In this document: positions 17,620 to 25,804 of the stretch, piece by piece
Numbering within the stretch: position 1 is the first letter of the stretch
Layout: every line of letters begins with the position of its first letter
Assembly: GCF_001720165.1 (NCBI RefSeq)
Contig: NZ_MCRI01000028.1
Span: forward strand, 1 to 34,834
Source: Methylophaga muralis
GTDB taxonomy: Bacteria; Pseudomonadota; Gammaproteobacteria; Nitrosococcales; Methylophagaceae
Length of the DNA stretch: 34,834 bases
Direction of reading: 5' to 3'
Notes under the pieces: model-generated
Seen by the model: only the letters and a program-made list of their open reading frames with translations
Told to the model about the DNA's origin: nothing
The model's database searches: none
Translations under genes and position numbers: made by a program

Positions 17620-19734
17620 ATGGATAGTCAATCACTATATACCGTGCTTATCGTCGATGACGATCCTGTCACTCGCCTGTTAATGAAACAAGCTCTTAAA
17701 GATCCGACTTTATCCATTATTGAAGCAGAAAGCGGCGAACAGGCGATAAAACTATTTTCCGAGTATTTACCTGATATTGCGTTGCTGGATGTATCCATGC
17801 CGGGCATGGATGGCTTTACCTGTTGCCGTCAATTACGACTGCTACCCAAAGGTCAACAAACAGCAATCGTGATGGTGACTGTTCATGATAAAGCTGAAGA
17901 TATTGAGAAAGCATTTGACGCTGGGGCTACGGATTTCCTTACTAAACCCTTCAAGTGGCCATTATTTGCCCATCGGGTTCGTTATATTCTCAAAGCTAAC
18001 AGTACGTTACGTGAACTCAGCCTGAGCCGTTCTAAACTGGCTAAGGCCCAAGCTATTGCCAATCTAATTTATTGGGAATGGGATTTTAAGCATAAGACAT
18101 TTGAATGCAGTGTCAATCTGTATCAGTTATTAGGCATACAAAATACCTCGCAAGCCATTTCATTCAAACACATTCTTCGTCATATTTTTCCTGATGACAG
18201 ACCTTTATTTAAACAGGCTTTGCGCCGTGCCATTCAGCAGAAACATGCCTACGACATTGAATATCGAATCCAGACCGATAATGGGCAGTTGTTTTATTTA
18301 CATGAACGAACAGAAATAAATCAGGATTTCGATGGTTGGAAAATCATTGGTACTCTGCAGGACATCACTTCACTCAAACAATCAGAACAGGAAATCGCCT
18401 ATTTCACCTATTACGATACGTTGACTGATTTACCGAATAGACGTTTGTTTATCGAACAATTGGAAACGGCTATCGCCCGCGCCCGCCATAAACAACATTC
18501 GTTAACGCTAATGTTTATCGATCTAGATCACTTTAAACATATTAACGATACCTATGGTCATCAAGTTGGGGATGCGTTGTTATGTGAGGCTGCAGCAAGG
18601 ATAAAGGATTGTCTTCGTGATGCAGATTTAATCGCGGTGAGTAAAGATAAAGATGATCGCGTAGCGCGTTTTGCCGGTGATGAATTCACCGTCATGTTAA
18701 CCAATATTGATAATGTGGATGTGCTGGCAAATATTGCCCAGCGGATTGTGGCGAAATTTGAAAAATCCTTCGACATCAATGGGCTCAATGTATACAGCAC
18801 TGTTAGTATCGGTATCGCTATCTTTCCGGAAGATGGTGATGACGTTCAGGCATTGATGCAGCATGCTGATGTGGCAATGAACCATGCTAAAGAGTTAGGT
18901 CGCAATAATTACCAGTTTTTCTCAGCAGAAATGAATGATTATCTTTTTGAGCGTTTGCAAACCGAACAGGATCTGCGCCAAGCTCTGAAACGTAATGAAT
19001 TCTTATTGTTTTATCAGCCACAGATTGATGTCAAAACCCAACGAATTATTGGATTTGAAGCGTTATTACGGTGGCTGCATCCAGTTAAGGGATTACTCGG
19101 ACCATTAACTTTTATAGATGTGGCTGAAAAGACTAGTTTGATTATAGCCATTGGTGAGTGGGTGTTAAATCAAGCCTGTTTGCAAACGTATCAATGGCAA
19201 CAACAATTCAACAACAACTGGCGAGTATCGGTGAATTTGTCTGCCATGCAGTTTAATCAGCAGCTGTTACTTGAGCAGGTAGGGCGATCTTTGCAGGCAT
19301 CTGGTTTACCTGCAGCTTCACTTGAGCTGGAAATAACTGAAACTGCGATGCTTAAAGACATAATGGAAACAATTCCACTATTAACCGCGTTAAAAGAAAT
19401 GGGTGTGGGACTGGCAATTGATGATTTTGGCACCGGCTATTCATCATTGAGCTATTTAAAAAACTTCCCCATTAATACACTGAAAATTGATAAAAGCTTT
19501 GTTGATGAAATCGTCGATAATCCTAAAGACGCAGCTATTGCCCGAACCATCGTTCAACTGGCAGAAAACCTTGGTCTGAGAACCATTGCCGAAGGTGTAG
19601 AAACGCTTGAGCAGGTAGAAATGCTGACCACCATGGGGTGCCAGGAGTTACAAGGATATTACTTTAGCAAACCGCTTCCTGTGGGTGAGGTTGAACGTCT
19701 TTTGGCAAATGGCAATGAACTGAAAAAATCTTAA
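17620..19734 (+). CDS. Response regulator with PAS, GGDEF and EAL domains (c-di-GMP turnover)
   Basis: The 704-residue soluble protein links a phosphorelay to cyclic-di-GMP. The receiver domain (1-125) has acidic residues DDD at 13-15, phospho-acceptor Asp57 and Lys109. A PAS-like domain spans about 140-250. The GGDEF domain (about 260-435) has AGDEF (352-356) instead of GGDEF; this variant can still be active in some cyclases. The usual inhibitory-site motif RDAD (333-336) is separated from the active site by an insertion of about 10 residues. The EAL domain (about 445-700) has EAL (480-482), DDFGTGYSSL (601-610) and EGVET (658-662), consistent with an active phosphodiesterase. No transmembrane helix is visible. 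No partner kinase is adjacent. Its stop codon overlaps the ectR stop on the other strand. Confidence 0.92.
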   Translation: MDSQSLYTVLIVDDDPVTRLLMKQALKDPTLSIIEAESGEQAIKLFSEYLPDIALLDVSMPGMDGFTCCRQLRLLPKGQQTAIVMVTVHDKAEDIEKAFDAGATDFLTKPFKWPLFAHRVRYILKANSTLRELSLSRSKLAKAQAIANLIYWEWDFKHKTFECSVNLYQLLGIQNTSQAISFKHILRHIFPDDRPLFKQALRRAIQQKHAYDIEYRIQTDNGQLFYLHERTEINQDFDGWKIIGTLQDITSLKQSEQEIAYFTYYDTLTDLPNRRLFIEQLETAIARARHKQHSLTLMFIDLDHFKHINDTYGHQVGDALLCEAAARIKDCLRDADLIAVSKDKDDRVARFAGDEFTVMLTNIDNVDVLANIAQRIVAKFEKSFDINGLNVYSTVSIGIAIFPEDGDDVQALMQHADVAMNHAKELGRNNYQFFSAEMNDYLFERLQTEQDLRQALKRNEFLLFYQPQIDVKTQRIIGFEALLRWLHPVKGLLGPLTFIDVAEKTSLIIAIGEWVLNQACLQTYQWQQQFNNNWRVSVNLSAMQFNQQLLLEQVGRSLQASGLPAASLELEITETAMLKDIMETIPLLTALKEMGVGLAIDDFGTGYSSLSYLKNFPINTLKIDKSFVDEIVDNPKDAAIARTIVQLAENLGLRTIAEGVETLEQVEMLTTMGCQELQGYYFSKPLPVGEVERLLANGNELKKS

Positions 19735-20320
19735 CGTTTTTTGGTTGGCATTTTGACTATATCCTGTTCATCTTCATAACGATCCAGCATACCAATATCC
19801 AAAACTGGCGAAGCGTCAATATGCTGGGCATCCATCATTTGTGCAACACGCTTTAAGGCGGACATAATCATCGCCTGTTCCCATTCATCTAATTTACTGA
19901 ATTCACGGGTAAAACGATCCTGCAATGGAATCGGTGCACTTTTAAGCGTTTCTGACGCAGCCTCAGTCAAATAGGCATGTACCTTACGTTTATCAGATTG
20001 AGAACGCTGACGATAAACCAGTCCACGTTTTTCCAGTCGATCCAATATTGTCGTTACCGTAGCCTGACTTAAACTCATTTCTTGAGCCAACTCCCCAATA
20101 GTCACTTGTCCTTTATCACGCAGAGTTTGTAATAAAAGGATCTGCGGCGCAGTTAGCCCAGTAGTTTTGGCAAATATTTGGAATGTAGATCAGTGGCGCG
20201 GATAACCCGGCGCAATGCAATAAGCACTTCTTCAATATGATTCAACAGGTGTTCCCTTTGCTCTTTATTTAGACCAAGTGCGTCGATAGTTTCAGTATTA
20301 ATTTGAATTGAATTCAACAT
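19731..20320 (-). pseudogene. ectR: MarR-type ectoine regulator ectR, split by a -1 frameshift
   Basis: EctR proteins are MarR-family repressors of ectABC. On the minus strand an ATG at 20320 opens 55 codons (ending ATDLHSKYLPKLLG, then TAA at 20155-20153). The next frame continues without a stop from about 20180 to 19731 with LTAPQILLLQTLRDKGQVTIGELAQEMS and a full winged-helix (SLSQATVTTILDRLEKRGLVYR). Restoring one base near 20165-20180 (TTTGCCAAAA on the minus strand) joins them into one ~196-residue protein of normal EctR layout. Either a real mutation or a single-base sequence error explains this. A start at the GTG at 20105 would give a 124-residue fragment lacking the N-terminal dimerisation helices. 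It is divergent from ectA, the usual position of ectR. Confidence 0.85.
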
Positions 20321-20451
20321 ATTTTCCCACGTTTTTAAATAAATAGTTCAACTTGGGGCAGACCGCTTTTCTTGTTGTATTGACTGAAAGCCAGTGTTTC
20401 ATGAAGCTTTTTTTAAAGCTCTCAAACTATAAAGCAGTTTAAGATGTGGTC

Positions 20452-20482
20452 TGGACTTTTAATTTGTTTAGTGTACTATATA
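20452..20482 (+). promoter_or_regulatory. ectA promoter overlapped by the EctR box
   Basis: TGTTTAGT-GT-ACTATATA (20465-20482) is a pseudo-palindrome of two 8-bp half-sites with a 2-bp spacer. It matches almost exactly the EctR1 operator I recall for the ectA promoter of Methylomicrobium alcaliphilum (first half-site TATTTAGT there). It covers a plausible -10 (TACTAT, 20474-20479) with a -35-like TGGACT (20452-20457) 16 bp upstream. This agrees with repression by blocking RNA polymerase. Confidence 0.75.
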
Positions 20483-20504
20483 TTTAGATTCTGTCATCTG
20501 CAAG

Positions 20505-20518
20505 TCATAAGTATATGA
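20505..20518. promoter_or_regulatory. Second palindrome in the ectA leader
   Basis: TCATA-AGTA-TATGA is a perfect 5-bp inverted repeat 22 bp downstream of the EctR box and about 92 bp before the ectA start. It could be an extra operator or the edge of a second promoter. The remaining 20321-20600 sequence shows no gene. Confidence 0.35.
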
Positions 20519-20610
20519 TTATATCAATTAAAGGCAATATTGGCGGAGTTTAAGAATTTATATATCTCACAAAGTATTTAGTGCCATAAACATTAGAGTT
20601 GATTGTAAAT

Positions 20611-21126
20611 ATGACCCAGGTTAATCCAGCACCTTTATCTATCGAGTTGATGCAACCAACAGCAGAGTTGGGAGCGGCTGTACACAAACTTATTTCTGAA
20701 TGTCCGCCATTGGATACCAATTCAATGTATTGCAACTTGTTGCAAAGCGGTCATTTTGCTGAAACAGCGGTTGCTGCTGTGCTTGACGATGAACTGGTTG
20801 GGTTCATTTCCGGCTATCGCATCCCAAAACGCCCCGAGACATTATTTGTGTGGCAGGTTGCAGTTGGTGAAAAGGCTCGAGGACAAGGACTTGCAGGACG
20901 AATGCTTAAAGAAATTCTGTCGCGTGAACAAAACCGCGATATCAAACGCATTGAAACTACGATAACCCCTGATAACAAAGCGTCATGGGGATTATTTGAA
21001 AGTCTGGCTCGTAAGCTGGATACCGAAATTAGCAGCAGTGTGATGTTTGATCGCCACCAACATTTTGCCAATCAGCATGATACTGAAATGTTAGTCAAAG
21101 TCGGACCGTTTAAACCCATAGCGTAA
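20611..21126 (+). CDS. ectA: Diaminobutyrate acetyltransferase
   Basis: EctA transfers acetyl from acetyl-CoA to L-2,4-diaminobutyrate, the second step of ectoine synthesis. The 171-residue GNAT protein shows the acetyl-CoA loop KARGQGLAGRM (88-98), the preceding beta-strand FVWQVAVG, and the substrate-side PPLDTNSMYCNLLQ found in EctA. The ATG at 20611 is preferred to an upstream in-frame TTG (20599) because MTQVNPAPLSIELMQP fits the family N-terminus; the ribosome site is weak (GAG at 20596-20598). It is first in ectABC-ask, controlled by the EctR-box promoter. Confidence 0.94.
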   Translation: MTQVNPAPLSIELMQPTAELGAAVHKLISECPPLDTNSMYCNLLQSGHFAETAVAAVLDDELVGFISGYRIPKRPETLFVWQVAVGEKARGQGLAGRMLKEILSREQNRDIKRIETTITPDNKASWGLFESLARKLDTEISSSVMFDRHQHFANQHDTEMLVKVGPFKPIA

Positions 21127-21188
21127 TTAACAATTAATACCGAATTCAGGTCAGCGATGGCCTCAATTTTCACAGGAGAGAAAAGCGA

Positions 21189-22550
21189 ATGAAAATTTTT
21201 GAAGAGATCGAATCAGAAGTGCGTTCATATGCCCGCGCGTTCCCTCGTTTATTTGACAAGGCCCAAGGCGAGTTGATTTACGATGATGATGGCAACCAAT
21301 ACATCGACTTCCTCGCTGGCGCCGGTTCACTGAACTATGGCCACAATCATCCGATTTTCAAAGAAAAACTGATTGAATACATCCAACGTGATGGTATTAC
21401 TCAGGGCTTGGATTTACATACACGTGCCAAGGGTGAATTCCTGGAAAGTTTTAACGAGAATATTTTAAAGCCGCGGGATCTTGAGTATGTCGTTATGTTT
21501 ACCGGCCCGACCGGAACCAATGCCGTAGAAGCAGCATTGAAAATTGCTCGTAAGAAAACTGGCCGTGAAAATATCATTTCCTTCACTAATGGTTGGCATG
21601 GTCAGAGTTTAGGTGCTCTATCGGTTACCGGTAACTCTACCCATCGCGGTGGTGCTGGTATTGCCTTACATGGTTCAACCCGAATCCCTTATGACGGTTA
21701 TCTGGGCGATGATTTTGATACCACCAATCTGCTCGACAAGATGTTGTCTGATTCAAGTAGTGGTGTTGATAAACCAGCCGCAGTAATTGTCGAAACCGTT
21801 CAGGGTGAGGGCGGTATTAATGCCGCTTCAATGAACTGGTTACAAAGTCTTTCAGAGATCTGCAAACGCCATGATGTATTGCTGATTGTGGATGATATTC
21901 AGGCTGGTTGTGGCCGCACCGGTACCTTCTTCAGCTTTGAAGAAGCTGGCATTTATCCTGATATTGTCACCTTATCGAAATCATTAAGTGGTTATGGTCT
22001 GCCATTTGCCATTGTGTTGATGAAACCGGAAGTCGATCAATGGTCTCCAGGTGAACATAACGGTACATTCCGTGGCAATAATCATGCGTTTGTTACCGCA
22101 AAAGCTGCTATCGATCATTTCTGGAAAGACGATAAATTTGCCAAAGAAGTGCAGCGTAAAGGCCAGTATATTGCTGACCGTGTTGATGCCATTGTGGCGA
22201 AATACGGTGAAGGTAACTTCAACTCACATGGCCGAGGAATGTTCCGTGGTATCAATTGTGTCAGTGGTGAATTAGCTGGCCAGATTACCCGTAAATGTTT
22301 CCAAAACGGTCTGATTATTGAAACCAGTGGTGCCGATGATCATGTCGTTAAGTTCTTATGTCCGCTGACCATCACCGATGAAAACCTGAAAAAAGGTATC
22401 GATATTCTGGAGAAAGCGATTAAAGAAGTCTGTGATAAAGCAGACAGCATTCCGGAAGAAAAAGACTTTTTTGAAGGTGATTACTCTGTCAGTGATGAAG
22501 CCAGTAAATCCGATACGTTTGAACCTGCCAGCAAAAAAGTAGCAAGTTAA
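21189..22550 (+). CDS. ectB: Diaminobutyrate--2-oxoglutarate aminotransferase
   Basis: EctB converts aspartate-semialdehyde to L-2,4-diaminobutyrate with glutamate as donor. It is a class III PLP enzyme. Visible features are DGNQYIDFLAGAGSLNYGHNHP (about 34-55), the PLP-phosphate motif GPTGTNAVEAA (106-116), VDDIQAGCGRTG (234-245) and the Schiff-base lysine Lys264 in TLSKSLSGYGLPFA. Its 453 residues exceed the usual ~420. The extra ~30 residues form an acidic, Ser-rich C-terminal tail ending EPASKKVAS. AGGAGA precedes the ATG. Confidence 0.96.
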   Translation: MKIFEEIESEVRSYARAFPRLFDKAQGELIYDDDGNQYIDFLAGAGSLNYGHNHPIFKEKLIEYIQRDGITQGLDLHTRAKGEFLESFNENILKPRDLEYVVMFTGPTGTNAVEAALKIARKKTGRENIISFTNGWHGQSLGALSVTGNSTHRGGAGIALHGSTRIPYDGYLGDDFDTTNLLDKMLSDSSSGVDKPAAVIVETVQGEGGINAASMNWLQSLSEICKRHDVLLIVDDIQAGCGRTGTFFSFEEAGIYPDIVTLSKSLSGYGLPFAIVLMKPEVDQWSPGEHNGTFRGNNHAFVTAKAAIDHFWKDDKFAKEVQRKGQYIADRVDAIVAKYGEGNFNSHGRGMFRGINCVSGELAGQITRKCFQNGLIIETSGADDHVVKFLCPLTITDENLKKGIDILEKAIKEVCDKADSIPEEKDFFEGDYSVSDEASKSDTFEPASKKVAS

Positions 22551-22578
22551 TCAGCTCGGCATTATCTATCTTCACAAT

Positions 22579-22604
22579 CCAGTGATCGGTTTTCCGATCA
22601 CTGG
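22579..22604 (+). repeat. Perfect 11-bp hairpin between ectB and ectC
   Basis: CCAGTGATCGG (22579-22589) and CCGATCACTGG (22594-22604) form a perfect stem with a TTTT loop. No U tract follows, so it is not a standard terminator. It sits 28 bases after the ectB stop and 30 before ectC. An mRNA-processing or 3'-protection role that tunes EctB versus EctC levels is plausible. Confidence 0.75.
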
Positions 22605-22634
22605 CTGTTGAAAAGCATTTATAGAGGACAAAAC

Positions 22635-23039
22635 ATGATCGTCAGACAATTACAAGAAGCTCAACAAACCTCTCGCCGTATCGTTTCACCGGATGGTAAT
22701 TGGGAGAGTACTCGTATGTTATTGAAAGATGACAATATGGGTTATTCATTCCATATCACCACTATTTATGCTGGTGCTGATTTCCGTATGCATTATCAGA
22801 ATCATTTGGAATCGGTGTATTGCATCAGTGGTGAAGGGGAAGTGGAAACGCTGGATGATGGCAAGGTCTACAAAATCACACCAGGTACCTTATATAACCT
22901 TGATCAGCATGATCGCCATATCCTGCGTGCGTTTAAAGAACTGCATCTGGCCTGTGTGTTCAACCCGCCATTGAATGGTAAAGAAGTTCATAACGCTGAA
23001 GGTGCCTATGAATTAGATGCCGAAGCGGTAACTGAATAA
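22635..23039 (+). CDS. ectC: L-ectoine synthase
   Basis: EctC cyclises N-gamma-acetyl-diaminobutyrate to ectoine. The 134-residue cupin carries the iron ligands expected for EctC: Glu59 ([15 protein letters not shown]), Tyr87 ([11 protein letters not shown]) and His95 (DRHILRAF). These are offset by two from the positions I recall for the structurally studied enzyme. The ATG at 22635, with AGAGGA 6-11 bases upstream, gives the standard N-terminus MIVRQLQEA. An upstream in-frame start at 22608 is not needed. Confidence 0.97.
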   Translation: MIVRQLQEAQQTSRRIVSPDGNWESTRMLLKDDNMGYSFHITTIYAGADFRMHYQNHLESVYCISGEGEVETLDDGKVYKITPGTLYNLDQHDRHILRAFKELHLACVFNPPLNGKEVHNAEGAYELDAEAVTE

Positions 23040-23097
23040 CAGGCAATGCAGCCTTTCCGGTTTAGCCCGGAGTACAACGAATTAACAGAGAGTAGAT

Positions 23098-24540
23098 ATG
23101 CAATTTCATACGGTAGAAAAAATAGGTGGCACCTCAATGAGCGACTATGTCGCGGTGCGCGACAATATTATTCTTAAACCGGTTCATAACGAGTCAATTT
23201 ACAATCGTGTTTTCGTTGTTTCAGCGTATGGTGGTATTACTAATCTGCTGCTAGAGCACAAGAAAAATGGCACATCAGGTGTCTATGCAGAGTTCGCCAA
23301 CAGCTTGAATGATGACAGCTGGATTGAGGCAATGGAAAAGCTCAAGCAAGAGATTTTTGCCATCAATCAACAATTGTTCAACGATAAAAAAACATTAAAA
23401 CAAGCCAATGAGTTTATTGGTGAACGGCTTGAAGACGCCGAACGGGTACTGGCAGATTTACAACGTCTCTGTCAGCACGGTCACTTTGCCTTGGATATGC
23501 ATCTGGCAACAGTACGTGAAATGCTGGCCAGCATCGGTGAAGCGCACAGTGCCTGGAATACGGCCACCTTATTGAAAAAAGACAAGATCAATGCCCGTTA
23601 TGTTGATTTGACAGGATGGCAGACCGACAAGCACATGAAACTTGATGAGCGCATTGATAAGGCTTTTGCTGAAATTGATTTGAGCAAAGAATTACCCATC
23701 GTCACCGGTTATGCCCACAGCGATGATGGTCTGATGTCGACCTTTGATCGCGGCTACAGTGAAATGACATTCAGCCGTATTGCTGTATTAACCAATGCCA
23801 ATGAAGCGATTATTCATAAAGAGTTTCATTTAAGCAGTGCCGATCCACGTCTGGTGGGTGAAGACAATGCAGTGCCGATTGGCCGGACCAATTACGATGT
23901 GGCTGATCAGCTGGCTAATCTGGGCATGGAGGCTATTCATCCCAAAGCGGCCAAAGGCTTACGGCAGAATAATATTCCGTTAAGGGTGCGTAATACCTTC
24001 GAACCAGAGCACGCAGGCACATTGATTACCGGTGATTACATCAGCAGCAAGCCTTGTGTGGAGATTATCGCTGGATGCAAACACGTTTATGCGTTTGAAT
24101 TATTCGATCAGGATATGGCAGGAAATATTGATGTTTATGATCGTGAAATTCTGGCACAAATACGCAAAAATAAAGCACATATCATTTCCAAAGATATCAA
24201 TGCCAACACCATTACCCATTATCTTTCAGCTAGCCTGAAGAATATCCGCCGTATTCGTGAAGCATTGCAGGAGCAGTTTCCAGAAGCCGAAATCAATCAG
24301 CAGAAAGTGGCGATTGTTTCAGCGATTGGCAGTGATATGAAAATCCCCGGCATTCTGGCACGTACCGTCAGTGCTTTAGCTGAGAAAAATATCAGCGTAC
24401 TGGCTATGCATCAGTCAATGCGTCAGGTAGATATGCAATTTATTATCGATGAAGACGACTATGCCGATGCGATCAAAAATCTGCACAGCTATTTAGTAGA
24501 GGTTCATGATCACGGCAGAGCCATATGCCTGGCATCTTAA
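23098..24540 (+). CDS. ask: Ectoine-specific aspartate kinase (Ask_Ect)
   Basis: This kinase phosphorylates aspartate, the first step toward aspartate-semialdehyde. The ectoine-cluster isozyme is thought to escape feedback by lysine and threonine. The 480-residue protein has the N-terminal KIGGTSM (8-14; KFGGTS in most kinases), the aspartate-binding region 'VTGYAHSDDGLMSTFDRGYSEMT', and two C-terminal ACT domains (VYAFELFDQDM.. and KVAIVSAIGSDMKIPGILA). The middle section resembles Ask_Ect rather than LysC/ThrA. AGAGAG precedes the ATG. It is the last gene of the ectoine operon, an arrangement known in Methylophaga and related halophiles. ectD (hydroxylase) is absent, so ectoine rather than hydroxyectoine is the expected product of this locus. 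Confidence 0.95.
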   Translation: MQFHTVEKIGGTSMSDYVAVRDNIILKPVHNESIYNRVFVVSAYGGITNLLLEHKKNGTSGVYAEFANSLNDDSWIEAMEKLKQEIFAINQQLFNDKKTLKQANEFIGERLEDAERVLADLQRLCQHGHFALDMHLATVREMLASIGEAHSAWNTATLLKKDKINARYVDLTGWQTDKHMKLDERIDKAFAEIDLSKELPIVTGYAHSDDGLMSTFDRGYSEMTFSRIAVLTNANEAIIHKEFHLSSADPRLVGEDNAVPIGRTNYDVADQLANLGMEAIHPKAAKGLRQNNIPLRVRNTFEPEHAGTLITGDYISSKPCVEIIAGCKHVYAFELFDQDMAGNIDVYDREILAQIRKNKAHIISKDINANTITHYLSASLKNIRRIREALQEQFPEAEINQQKVAIVSAIGSDMKIPGILARTVSALAEKNISVLAMHQSMRQVDMQFIIDEDDYADAIKNLHSYLVEVHDHGRAICLAS

Positions 24541-24628
24541 TTGTTGTATGTACGATGTGTTGCACAACTGACAAATGACTAGTTAGAACAGGATTGCAGA
24601 AGTTTTTATCTTGTTGCTTAATTCACTA

Positions 24629-24655
24629 AAACCCGCCTGATGGCGGGTTTAGTTT
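24629..24655 (+). terminator. Terminator of ectABC-ask (probably bidirectional)
   Basis: AAACCCGCC (24629-24637) and GGCGGGTTT (24642-24650) form a 9-bp perfect stem with a TGAT loop, followed by AGTTTTT on the plus strand. The right arm contains the stop codon of the convergent chalcone-isomerase-like gene, so both transcripts may end here. Confidence 0.85.
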
Positions 24656-25185
24656 TTCAGGCCAGCTAGTAGATCATTTTTCATCCGTTTACTGAACGGA
24701 TCCTGGCCAAACCAGATATCAAAATAGACTTCGCCAAGTTGTGTGTTGTCACTGTGGCTAAGCTGCTGACCATTTTTAAATAACATCAAACCAGCTTCAG
24801 GTGAAAAGCGTATATCGAAGCGGTCACCCTTTACGGCTTTCTGGTAACCTGAATTAAAGTCTATTAATGCCGTTTCAATGTCAGTGAAAGTAGTTTCATC
24901 AACATTTCGTTTGAGTAATTCCACAGACGATTTTTGAAAATCTTCGGCATCAAATCCACGTTTGTATATGAAGGAGAGTTGCACTGGCTGGCTGGTGAGA
25001 TCGCTTTCATCCGAACACTGTTGCCGATATAACGCAACATCACCAAGGTTAAATACCATGACCCTGATAGGCACCGCCGAACATTGTTGTAATATGGTAT
25101 TGTCAAAAGGGATCTCCGATTCAAAGCTATTGGCGTTTGCTAGCTGAAACGGTAAAAATAATGACCAGATAAGCAGTTTTTTCAT
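24649..25185 (-). CDS. Secreted chalcone-isomerase-like protein
   Basis: The 178-residue protein has a signal peptide (MKKLLIWSLFLPFQLANA, cleavage after residue 18) and, from memory, the bacterial chalcone-isomerase-like domain: the opening strand 'IPIRVMVF..GDVALYR'-type region (here VPIRVMVFNLGDVALYR), a central 'LSFIYKRGFDAEDF', and C-terminal 'LGEVYFDIWFGQDPFSKRMKNDLLAG'. Related CHI-fold proteins can bind fatty acids, so a periplasmic lipid-binding or chaperone role is reasonable; enzymatic activity is not implied. Its start overlaps the stop of the lipoprotein gene by 4 bp, so the two form an operon divergent from the desaturase operon. Confidence 0.8.
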   Translation of the reverse strand: MKKLLIWSLFLPFQLANANSFESEIPFDNTILQQCSAVPIRVMVFNLGDVALYRQQCSDESDLTSQPVQLSFIYKRGFDAEDFQKSSVELLKRNVDETTFTDIETALIDFNSGYQKAVKGDRFDIRFSPEAGLMLFKNGQQLSHSDNTQLGEVYFDIWFGQDPFSKRMKNDLLAGLKN

Positions 25186-25754
25186 AATTGATTCCGGATT
25201 TTTCTCAGCGAATAACCAATAATTGGCAGATATTGATAAAAGCCATCAACGCCATCCCAAAAATCCTGATGCAGGATAATTTTGCCATCCTTATCAAAGC
25301 GTAATTGACTGATGCCTATCGATTCACTATCTATTTTTTTACCCATGACCGAAAACTGCATTCGCATCACCCAACGCACATAAATATCCTGTTTACTCAT
25401 CGCGATATCTTCGATCTTTACCTCAAGCCGATCTACTTGTTGACCGGTATGCTGCATGTAATCAATCAGTTCATTTCTATTAGTGATGGTACGAAAGGTA
25501 TCATTGAAGTAGAGCGTTTCGGCGTATGTTTCGTTGATAATGGATGCCACATCTCCGTGTTGGACTTGATTAAATACTTCGATAAAACCTTTAACTGCTT
25601 CAACATCATTATGTAGGGCAACCCCCTCAACGGAGAGCGCTTTTCGATAGTCTTCTATATAGGCACTTTGCATGGCATTACTGCTACAGGCTGATAACAA
25701 AATTAAAAACGGCAATAACCACGATAATCTCGATTGAACACTTTTTTTGAGCAT
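25182..25754 (-). CDS. Lipoprotein with NTF2/SnoaL-like domain
   Basis: The 190-residue protein carries a lipoprotein signal (hydrophobic stretch to LLSAC, lipid-modified Cys23). The rest has the look of an NTF2/SnoaL-like alpha-beta barrel: helix 'AVKGFIEVFNQVQHGDVASIINE', then YAETLYFNDTFRTITNRNELIDYMQ, and strands RWVMRMQFSVMGKKIDS and LRFDKDGKIILHQDFWDG. Such folds bind small hydrophobic ligands, and no catalytic residues can be named. Genes of this type recur, as I recall, beside DUF1365/CFA/DUF2878 clusters. The start follows GGAAA 8-12 bases upstream. Confidence 0.8.
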   Translation of the reverse strand: MLKKSVQSRLSWLLPFLILLSACSSNAMQSAYIEDYRKALSVEGVALHNDVEAVKGFIEVFNQVQHGDVASIINETYAETLYFNDTFRTITNRNELIDYMQHTGQQVDRLEVKIEDIAMSKQDIYVRWVMRMQFSVMGKKIDSESIGISQLRFDKDGKIILHQDFWDGVDGFYQYLPIIGYSLRKIRNQL

Positions 25755-25804
25755 GGTGATATTTCCGTTTCACTATTAAGCGTATCTCATCAGAACGTAT
25801 TACC

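Noticed and set aside
20165-20180. Programmed ribosomal frameshift in ectR
   Set aside because: No standard slippery heptamer with a downstream structure is evident; a mutation or sequence error is simpler.
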